DNA of 10,297 bases from Mollicutes bacterium (GTDB lineage Bacteria > Bacillota_I > Bacilli_A > Izemoplasmatales > Izemoplasmataceae): the NCBI GenBank assembly GCA_003559585.1, contig PWKX01000042.1, forward strand, positions 1-10,297, in the 5' to 3' direction. The translations under genes and the position numbers were made by a program. Numbering within the stretch: the first letter of the stretch is position 1; the number at the start of each line of letters is the position of its first letter. The notes below the pieces were generated by a model, which was given only the letters and a program-made list of their open reading frames with translations, was not told where the DNA came from and did no database searches. Shown here in pieces: positions 5,017 through 10,297 of this stretch.

Positions 5017-5831
5017 TGAAAACCATCGTCTTAACCGGTGTGACCAGTGGCATTGGCAAAGCCCTTTATCAAGCCTTATTAGCCCATGATTATCATGTGA
5101 TTGGGGTGGGTAGACAACAAGCCAAACTCGATGCATTGCATGAAGAGACCAACCAACAAGGCACCTTACTTAAGGCTGATTTTACTGATTTTAAAACGGT
5201 TGATGCCTTGATTGACACCATCAAACACCGTTATCCTAATGGCATCGATGCTTTGATCAACAATGCAGCGATGGTCCCCAAAGCATGCAAAAAGACCGTG
5301 GATGGTTTTGAACGCCAATACCAGGTGAATCATTTGGTTGTGGCTAAGTTATCTTTAGCGTTATTGCCACTTGTTAAAATGAAAAACGGCATGATCATCA
5401 CCACCGCTTCAAATGCCCACAAAAGAGCAAAATTTGCCATCGATGACATCGAAGCATTAAACAAATACCATACCCTTCGCAGCTACATGCGCACCAAACT
5501 ATACAACATCATGTTCACCAGCATTTTAAGGACGGTGTATGATGTTAAAGCGTATGCGGTTCACCCAGGGTTAATTAAAACCGGCATTGGCACAAAGGAT
5601 ACCTCAAGGTTATACGCGTGGTTATGGCGTTTATTTACCCGGCGTGGCAAGGACCCACAAACCGCAGTGCAAACCTATCTTTATTTATTAACCGCTTTAG
5701 ATGCCAAGGCGTTATATTACTACCGCCTAGCCCCAGAATCAACCGCACCGGCTATAAACAACACGCGGTTTCTTAAAGTGCTTCACGAACAGACTTTACA
5801 AGATTTGAACATTAAAAAAGCGCTTGATTAA
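5016..5831 (+). CDS. Short-chain dehydrogenase/reductase (SDR)
   Basis: A 271-residue classical-type SDR, an NAD(P)-dependent oxidoreductase with a Rossmann fold. The cofactor motif TGVTSGIG is at 7-14 and NNAA at 82-85. The catalytic tetrad reads Asn105, Ser132, Tyr157 and Lys161 (SYMRTK), and HPG at 183-185 is the usual segment after the active site. The form, without strong substrate clues, resembles the retinol-dehydrogenase-like and WW-oxidoreductase-like SDRs. R33 after the second strand (GVGRQQ) hints at NADPH preference, but that is inference. The start is ATG 5016, which overlaps the stop of the upstream membrane peptide; an earlier in-frame ATG at 4998 falls inside that peptide gene. 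No promoter is visible between the tRNA terminator and this pair. The stop codon lies inside a terminator hairpin. Confidence 0.88.
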   Translation: MKTIVLTGVTSGIGKALYQALLAHDYHVIGVGRQQAKLDALHEETNQQGTLLKADFTDFKTVDALIDTIKHRYPNGIDALINNAAMVPKACKKTVDGFERQYQVNHLVVAKLSLALLPLVKMKNGMIITTASNAHKRAKFAIDDIEALNKYHTLRSYMRTKLYNIMFTSILRTVYDVKAYAVHPGLIKTGIGTKDTSRLYAWLWRLFTRRGKDPQTAVQTYLYLLTALDAKALYYYRLAPESTAPAINNTRFLKVLHEQTLQDLNIKKALD

Positions 5832-5842
5832 GCGCTTTTTTT
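5814..5842. terminator. Bidirectional terminator between SDR and anti-sigma genes
   Basis: A 12-pair stem joins 5814-5825 (AAAAAAGCGCTT) with 5830-5841 around GATT and has T runs on both strands. The SDR stop codon (5829-5831) lies in the hairpin and the convergent gene's stop (5843-5841) at its edge, so both genes end in one compact terminator. Confidence 0.9.
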
Positions 5843-6632
5843 AATGCATTGGTCCACGTGTTGGTGGCCGGTTACCTGGAAAATCACCGTCGTCAAAAGG
5901 GTGGCGAGGATGGGTGTTTGAAGGCATATCATCATAGCCGTTTAACATCGCTCTTAACTCAGGGAGTGTGAGGTCAATTAAATCATCGATGGTTACATCT
6001 TCTTTTTCTAGTAAAACAAGGCCAATCAATCTCGCGTGCATCACACCGATGTCATAGTCTTCACTGATTGAGCGTTCTGATTCACTAGGCATGCCGCCCA
6101 TGCCGCGCATGATGGTCATGTTCGGTAGTTTATGGGTTTTAATGTCTTCTAATAACGACGCAAGCTGAATGCGGTGATGTTCAGTGTTGGTGCCCACCAC
6201 ATCGTATACGATGGTGTTATCTTCGTTAATGAAGCCCATGTCAATGGCTTGATCAATTAATTGTTCAAGGGCAACGTTTAAGGTTTCACCTTCTAAATCA
6301 CCAAGGCTATGAATTAAGGCGACGCCATCGTCGTTTAAGCCTTGAATTTGGTGGACGGTGTCTTGATCAGAGAGGTTTAATGTAAATGAGGGGTTAAACT
6401 CAATGTATACCTCTGAATAAACAGGTTGATTGAGTGCCGGCGTTAAAAAGACCATGAGTATGATGACCATTGAAAACGCGCCCGCATAGACGATACGTAG
6501 TGGTGAGAAGAACGGTTTGCTTTTTTGTTGGTGGGATGAGGTCACAAAGGTTTGATAGCTGTGGGAGTTTTTGATGTCATCTTTGATATCAGGGGTGTCT
6601 TGTTTGGCAATATGTTTAAGTTGTTTCTTCAT
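5841..6632 (-). CDS. Membrane anti-sigma factor with RsgI-like extracytoplasmic domain
   Basis: A 263-residue single-pass protein. Residues 1-45 are hydrophilic and presumably cytoplasmic, where they would hold the sigma factor; about 46-66 form one hydrophobic helix. Residues 73-150 resemble the outer domain of RsgI-type anti-sigma factors: YSEVYIEFNPSFTLNLS, then a QGLNDDG stretch, then MGFI and IVYDV. The Asn80-Pro81 pair sits where RsgI proteins carry the conserved INPS motif. The tail (about 176-263) has Gly-Met runs and a Pro/His-rich end, which may bind a ligand or metal, but that is speculation. The start codon overlaps the sigma gene by 17 bases and has its own AAAGGAGG site (6641-6648), so the two are co-expressed. 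I see no classic zinc-binding anti-sigma HxxxCxxC motif in the N-terminus. Confidence 0.75.
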   Translation of the reverse strand: MKKQLKHIAKQDTPDIKDDIKNSHSYQTFVTSSHQQKSKPFFSPLRIVYAGAFSMVIILMVFLTPALNQPVYSEVYIEFNPSFTLNLSDQDTVHQIQGLNDDGVALIHSLGDLEGETLNVALEQLIDQAIDMGFINEDNTIVYDVVGTNTEHHRIQLASLLEDIKTHKLPNMTIMRGMGGMPSESERSISEDYDIGVMHARLIGLVLLEKEDVTIDDLIDLTLPELRAMLNGYDDMPSNTHPRHPFDDGDFPGNRPPTRGPMH

Positions 6633-7155
6633 GGCTAACGCCTCCTTTCTTTTTAAGATACTTTAAAGCTTTTCGGTATTTCCATAAAACAGTACCTAAA
6701 GGCATATCTAATCGTTTGGCGATGTCTTTATGTTTTTCTTCCATGACCACGTGTCTAAATACTATTTCTTTTTCATCTTGAGCCAACGTATCTAAAAGTT
6801 CTTTTAAAAAGTATTGGTCCTCACTCCGTGAAAACACTTGATCAAATAAGTACTCACTATCATGCGCATCAACTGACATTTCTTTCGCACGTTTATGATA
6901 AACGTTCAAAGCAAGATTGCGAGCGATGGTTTTGATCCAAGCGGTAAACTGACTTTGTGGTTTGTATTTGGGTAGTTGTTCAATCATTTTAATGTAGGTA
7001 TCTTGCATCACATCTTCAGCTAAGCTTTCATCTTTTAAAATACTTAATATTGTATAGTAAACAGGCACACGTGTGTGTTCATAGATGTAATCAAAGGCTG
7101 CTTCATCGCCTTTCATAAAGGCTTTAACAGCTTTATCAAGTTGTTTGTTCACCAT
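6616..7155 (-). CDS. ECF-type RNA polymerase sigma-70 factor
   Basis: A 179-residue two-domain sigma factor of normal ECF length. Region 2 spans about 13-91 and contains DVMQDTYIKM (48-57) and FTAWIKTIARNLALNVY (70-86), the core-binding and -10-reading helices. Region 4 spans about 115-170 and has its helix-turn-helix in KHKDIAKRLDMPLGTVLWKYRKAL (141-164), which reads the -35. It has neither the region 1.1 nor the region 3 of housekeeping factors. The ATG at 7155 follows a GAGGGGG site with a four-base gap. The overlapping downstream gene encodes its anti-sigma factor, so the pair should form a membrane-signal switch, probably for envelope stress. ECF pairs usually drive their own promoter, but I see no clear ECF-type motif upstream, only a sigma-A-like candidate. 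Confidence 0.92.
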   Translation of the reverse strand: MVNKQLDKAVKAFMKGDEAAFDYIYEHTRVPVYYTILSILKDESLAEDVMQDTYIKMIEQLPKYKPQSQFTAWIKTIARNLALNVYHKRAKEMSVDAHDSEYLFDQVFSRSEDQYFLKELLDTLAQDEKEIVFRHVVMEEKHKDIAKRLDMPLGTVLWKYRKALKYLKKKGGVSHEETT

Positions 7156-7176
7156 AAGACCCCCTCATGTGTCACA

Positions 7177-7185
7177 TATATAACA
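7177..7185 (-). promoter_or_regulatory. Weak candidate promoter of the sigma/anti-sigma operon
   Basis: On the minus strand TGTTATATA (7185 to 7177) resembles an extended -10 box, four of six in the hexamer, placed about 22 bases before the start codon as at other genes here. No -35 is evident, and an ECF-dependent promoter could lie nearby instead. Confidence 0.35.
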
Positions 7186-7257
7186 GTTTAGAATGCATTT
7201 TTATTGGTACGCTTTAAACTTTATTATAAATCATCAAGACCATAAATAGAAGAAGTG

Positions 7258-7266
7258 TGATAAGAT
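7258..7266 (+). promoter_or_regulatory. Candidate extended -10 promoter of the rRNA methyltransferase gene
   Basis: TGATAAGAT has the TGn extension and a four-of-six hexamer, 21 bases before the ATG at 7288. The position fits the other short-leader promoters in the window. Confidence 0.45.
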
Positions 7267-7287
7267 GTTGGTGAAAGGGTGTTTTTT

Positions 7288-8418
7288 ATGCATGAATTTG
7301 TTGCAACCACCGCGTTTGGATTAGAACGCATGTTAAAAGAAGAATTAAAAAAACTCAACATCACCATCACGGAAAGTAAAGCTGGACGTGTGTATTTTAG
7401 CGGTGATGAAAAAACAATGATGATAGCCAATATGTGGCTAAGAACAGCTGAACATGTCTACTTAATACTCGGTAAAAAGCATGTGGTTAGCTTTGATGCC
7501 TTGTTTGATTTTGTTAAAGGCTGTGATATCAAAGGATTTGTTAACGCAGATGCTAAGTTGATTGTGAATGCTCAAAGTCAAAAAAGTGATTTATTTAGCT
7601 TGCGCGATCTTCAAAAAATCACGAAAAAAGCCATCATTGAACATTTAAAACAAGAAACACCGTACCACGTTTTTGAAGAAACGGGTGCACGCTTAGATTT
7701 TAGAATCTATCTACAAGAAAATCATGCAGAGTTATTGCTCGATACAAGTGGCGATGCTTTGTTTAAACGTGGTTACCGCGAACAAGCTTTAGAAGCACCG
7801 TTAAAAGAAACCTTAGCTGCGGCTTTGGTTCTGCAATCGTTTTACGATCAAACCAGAACACTCGTTGACCCGTTTTGTGGTTCAGGCACCATCGCGATTG
7901 AAGCGGCGATGATCGGCAGCAACATCGCCCCTGGACTTAATCGTTCATTTGCCTTCCAACATTTTAAAACACACGATAAAACGGTTTATAAAAACGTGAA
8001 AAAAGAAGCCTTTCAAGCGATGGATACCAGCAGTGAATTAAACATTTATGCCTCTGATATTGACCCAAAAGCGATTAGTGTTGCTAAAGAAAACGCCAGT
8101 TTAGCAGGCGTTGATGATCAAATTCAGTTTCAAATCGCAGATGTTCAGTATGTTGATATCACCGATCCATACACCGTTTTGATTACCAACCCACCCTATG
8201 GTGACCGGTTAAGCCCAAATGAAGATTTAGTGCCGCTTTATAAAACCTTGAGTCAACTTCATCATAAAAACAACAACATGAGTGTTTATATTATTACCAA
8301 CTTAACCAGCTTTGAACGCATTTATGGTAAAAAAGCAGATAAGACACGCGTATTATTTAACGGCAATATTAAGACGCGCTTATATCAATATTTTGGTCCA
8401 AAACCACCACGAACATAA
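7288..8418 (+). CDS. THUMP-domain 23S rRNA (guanine-N2) methyltransferase, RlmL/YpsC type
   Basis: A 376-residue cytoplasmic SAM-dependent methyltransferase. The N-terminal region to about 150 is ferredoxin-like plus THUMP, the RNA-binding module; the opening FVATTAFGLE is typical of this family. The Rossmann catalytic domain has motif I DPFCGSGT at 194-201, the acidic SDIDP at 256-260 and the N-methyltransferase motif NPPYG at 301-305. This fits the single-domain YpsC/RlmL-N family that makes m2G in 23S rRNA (G2445 in E. coli numbering). It lacks the second methyltransferase domain of E. coli RlmL. An upstream in-frame GTG at 7279 is possible, but ATG 7288 is preferred because AAAGGG at 7274-7279 sits eight bases before it and gives the family N-terminus. 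It ends 62 bases before the MATE gene and has no clear terminator. Confidence 0.88.
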   Translation: MHEFVATTAFGLERMLKEELKKLNITITESKAGRVYFSGDEKTMMIANMWLRTAEHVYLILGKKHVVSFDALFDFVKGCDIKGFVNADAKLIVNAQSQKSDLFSLRDLQKITKKAIIEHLKQETPYHVFEETGARLDFRIYLQENHAELLLDTSGDALFKRGYREQALEAPLKETLAAALVLQSFYDQTRTLVDPFCGSGTIAIEAAMIGSNIAPGLNRSFAFQHFKTHDKTVYKNVKKEAFQAMDTSSELNIYASDIDPKAISVAKENASLAGVDDQIQFQIADVQYVDITDPYTVLITNPPYGDRLSPNEDLVPLYKTLSQLHHKNNNMSVYIITNLTSFERIYGKKADKTRVLFNGNIKTRLYQYFGPKPPRT

Positions 8419-8423
8419 AAAAT

Positions 8424-8462
8424 GACATTATGTCGTAAATTCGAAATGTTTTATGCTATAAT
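8424..8462 (+). promoter_or_regulatory. MATE gene promoter with nearby palindromes
   Basis: TGCTATAAT at 8454-8462 is a perfect extended -10. Upstream lie the 11-base palindrome GACATTATGTC (8424-8434) and TTCGAA (8440-8445), in the -38 to -20 zone where an operator could sit. No good -35 is seen. Initiation near 8469 gives a leader of about 12 bases. Confidence 0.6.
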
Positions 8463-8480
8463 GGTTGACGGTGATGCATC

Positions 8481-9917
8481 ATGACAAAAGAAGAGAAAAA
8501 ACAATACCTTATATTAAAAGAACCAAACATCTATAAAGGGCTGTTGATTTTAGCCCTTCCTTTAATGCTTAATAACCTTATAAAAACGTTACACGACATT
8601 GTCGATATGTTTTTTATTGGTAGAAGTGATATGGATGCGACGGTGGGGGTGGCATCAATTCAGTTAACCTTTCCCGTTTTGTTTACCTTTATCTCCTTAG
8701 GGATTGGTATGATGGTGGCGGCTACCGCACTGATCAGCCAATTGTTAGGTTCAAATCAAAAAGAAAAAGCGGTTGATTACGCCAGCAATATTTTGCTGGT
8801 GTCTTTATTGCTTGGGACGTTGTTTGCGCTTTTAAGCTTTACCTTGGCGCCCACCATCATGGGTGCGATGGGGGCAGAGGGTGAGTATTTAGCCAACAGT
8901 GTTTTATATTTACGAATCCGTGCGTTTGAACTGCCATTTTTGTTTGGCTTTTTTGCTTATATGGGAACCAGACAAGCCTCGGGTGATACCTTAACACCGG
9001 TGCTTTTTAGTGTGACGGCGATTCTTTTAAACATCATCTTATCCCCCATTTTCATCATGGTGTTGAATTTGGGTGTGGCCGGGGCGGCTTACGCGACCTT
9101 GATTGCGAATGTGGTGGTGCATCCCTTTAGCATTTTAAGAATGTTTAAGGCTAAAGATGGCATCACTGTGAATCTTAAAGCGATGTTTCAATTAACCGCC
9201 ATCAGTGAAAAGATGGCCACCATCAAGCATATTTTCACCACCGCCATTCCCGCATCTTTAGGCCAAGCGATCACCGCGATTGGCTTCGGGGTGATGAATG
9301 GTGTGATCTATAGCTTTGGACCAGAAACCGTGGCTGCTTTTGGGATTGGCAATAGGTTGTTATCATTAATCTTGCATCCAGTTATGGCAACAGGTGCGAT
9401 TTTATCGGCGTTTATCGGTCAAAACATTGGCGCATTAAACGCAGAACGTGCCAAAGAAACATTCAAGAAGAATATGCTGTTTTCAGTGGGCATGATGATG
9501 GTGGGGTCGTTGTTGATCATGTTTGTAAGAGCGCCACTGGCAGGGTTGTTTTTAGGGGATAACCCTGTGGCTTTACAGATGACGGTGGATTATATGTTCT
9601 TTATCTTATTAGGCTTACCGCTCATGGCGGTATTTCAAACCTTTATTGGTGCTTATAACGGAAGTGGTAATACGCATTTTACCTTTATTTTATCGGTCAC
9701 CCGTTTATGGTTAATCCGCATTCCACTTGTGTTACTCTTTGGTCGGCTGTTTCCTGAACGCGGCTCACAAGTTGTATGGGAAGCGATGCTGATCAGTAAC
9801 GTGCTCATTGCCGTTTTAGGGTATATCCTTTATTTAAAAATTGATTTTAAACCTAAAGTATCACTGCGTAAAAAACGCATCAAACAAGTCACGAATCCAC
9901 AACTTAAAACATCATAA
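8481..9917 (+). CDS. MATE family multidrug/toxin efflux transporter
   Basis: A 478-residue integral membrane protein with about twelve hydrophobic segments. It shows the two pseudo-symmetric halves of the MATE fold. The first half starts with KGLLILALPLMLNN at 19-32 and DIVDMFFIGR at 39-48. Each half carries the family's Gln/Gly signature after a pair of helices: SQLLGS at 86-91 and GQNIGA at 313-318. MATE proteins export cationic drugs or metabolites using a proton or sodium gradient; the substrate here is unknown. The C-terminal tail from about 459 is short and basic. The ribosome binding site is weak (GGTGAT at 8470-8475), but no better in-frame start exists and the hydrophilic lead-in of about 17 residues is normal for the family. 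It could be co-transcribed with the upstream methyltransferase but also has its own promoter. Confidence 0.92.
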   Translation: MTKEEKKQYLILKEPNIYKGLLILALPLMLNNLIKTLHDIVDMFFIGRSDMDATVGVASIQLTFPVLFTFISLGIGMMVAATALISQLLGSNQKEKAVDYASNILLVSLLLGTLFALLSFTLAPTIMGAMGAEGEYLANSVLYLRIRAFELPFLFGFFAYMGTRQASGDTLTPVLFSVTAILLNIILSPIFIMVLNLGVAGAAYATLIANVVVHPFSILRMFKAKDGITVNLKAMFQLTAISEKMATIKHIFTTAIPASLGQAITAIGFGVMNGVIYSFGPETVAAFGIGNRLLSLILHPVMATGAILSAFIGQNIGALNAERAKETFKKNMLFSVGMMMVGSLLIMFVRAPLAGLFLGDNPVALQMTVDYMFFILLGLPLMAVFQTFIGAYNGSGNTHFTFILSVTRLWLIRIPLVLLFGRLFPERGSQVVWEAMLISNVLIAVLGYILYLKIDFKPKVSLRKKRIKQVTNPQLKTS

Positions 9918-10053
9918 ATAATGTGCCTTGTTCACGCATAGACACTGTAAATCTAATGATTATAAAAACATGCTTATCATCATGAATGATTTCATACCAA
10001 GTGCACCCGGTAGGCATGCTTTTAAAAATCTCGTGAATGTTATGAAAGACTTG

Positions 10054-10062
10054 TGATATAAT
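10054..10062 (+). promoter_or_regulatory. Extended -10 promoter of the lipoprotein gene
   Basis: TGATATAAT is a perfect extended -10 box; no clear -35 is seen. Initiation near 10069 leaves a leader of about 107 bases, far longer than other leaders in this window. Confidence 0.7.
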
Positions 10063-10083
10063 GCTTTATAAGTCGGAAACATC

Positions 10084-10146
10084 ATGAAAAATGCCACGTT
10101 GTATACCCTACTTAACAATCAAACAAAGATTGATGCTTGTTCTTAA
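10084..10146 (+). other. Possible 20-residue upstream reading frame in the lipoprotein leader
   Basis: An ATG at 10084 opens a frame of 20 codons that stops at 10144-10146, 29 bases before the lipoprotein ATG. It has no good ribosome binding site (only CGGAAA upstream) and no run of one amino acid of the attenuator kind. It may be chance. Its 3' half lies in the leader hairpin at 10108-10152. Confidence 0.25.
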
Positions 10147-10152
10147 AAGTAG
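10108..10152 (+). promoter_or_regulatory. Imperfect hairpin in the lipoprotein leader
   Basis: CTACTT (10108-10113) pairs with AAGTAG (10147-10152), AACAA (10114-10118) with TTGTT (10137-10141) and TCAA (10119-10122) with TTGA (10130-10133), interrupted by small bulges. It lacks a U tract, so it is not a terminator, and it ends 12 bases before the ribosome binding site. It could affect RNA stability or translation. Confidence 0.35.
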
Positions 10153-10175
10153 CCACATCATATTAGGAGGAAAAA

Positions 10176-10297
10176 ATGAAAAAACTCATTGTTAGTATCA
10201 CCGTTTTTTTATTAATCATGACTTTAACCGCGTGTCAAACTGACAACACCTCAAGTGATCAACCTGAACCAGATGAGAACACACAACAAGAACCAGA
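10176..10297 (+). CDS. Lipoprotein, 5' part only (runs off the window)
   Basis: Forty codons are visible. The protein opens with a type II signal peptide: MKK, a hydrophobic core, and the lipobox LTAC with Cys20 as the predicted lipidated residue. The exposed part begins with a Thr/Asn/Ser/Gln and Glu/Pro-rich linker, usual between the membrane anchor and a folded solute-binding or enzyme domain. That domain lies outside the window, so no function can be given. The start is certain: AGGAGG at 10165-10170 stands five bases before the ATG, and a promoter with a structured leader is upstream. Confidence 0.85.
   Translation, partial: MKKLIVSITVFLLIMTLTACQTDNTSSDQPEPDENTQQEP

Noticed and set aside
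1..10297. CRISPR array, insertion sequence, prophage or defence island
   Set aside because: No regularly spaced repeats, transposase, integrase, phage or nuclease genes are present; apart from MORN periodicity no long repeats were seen.

Overview
This window looks like chromosomal DNA from a low-to-moderate-GC, Gram-positive-type bacterium. The best guess is a member of Bacillota or of the Mollicutes-related lineages that keep the standard code (Acholeplasma/Izemoplasma-like). The grounds are strong AAGGAGG-type ribosome binding sites, many TGnTATAAT extended -10 promoters, short gaps, U-tract terminators, TGG for tryptophan throughout and TGA used as a stop (end of the Rieske gene). The lineage is inferred from style, not proven. 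There are no insertion sequences, phage genes or CRISPR arrays; most of the window is housekeeping and stress-response DNA.

Layout. 1-693 (+) is the 3' part of a PDZ domain plus MORN-repeat protein, probably the tail of an HtrA-like protease that starts before the window. 785-1615 (+) is a DUF3825 protein and 1657-1977 (+) a MazG-like nucleotide pyrophosphohydrolase. At 1983-2106 lies an intergenic transcription unit with a consensus promoter, about 90 structured nucleotides and a terminator; it has no coding potential and matches no RNA family I recognise. 2166-2573 (+) is a YjbQ-family protein. It converges, over a bidirectional terminator, on 2615-4255 (-), a TGS/ThrRS-like plus uridine-kinase-type P-loop nucleoside kinase. 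A divergent promoter region then leads to a small Rieske protein (4405-4728), a tRNA-Thr(GGU) gene, a 29-residue membrane peptide and a translationally coupled short-chain dehydrogenase (5016-5831).

5841-7155 (-) is a two-gene operon of an ECF sigma factor and its overlapping membrane anti-sigma factor with an RsgI-like outer domain. Divergent from it are an RlmL/YpsC-type THUMP 23S rRNA methyltransferase (7288-8418), a MATE efflux protein (8481-9917) and the start of a lipoprotein gene (10176 to the window end) preceded by a structured leader.

How the parts relate. Several genes fit cell-envelope stress sensing or export: the PDZ-MORN protein, sigma/anti-sigma pair, MATE pump and lipoprotein. 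Others serve nucleotide and RNA metabolism: MazG, nucleoside kinase, rRNA methyltransferase and tRNA. No single pathway links them all. The items most worth a second look are the unassigned small RNA unit at 1983-2106, the PDZ-MORN combination, the ECF sigma/RsgI-like pair with its Asn-Pro motif, and the 29-residue membrane peptide coupled to the dehydrogenase.
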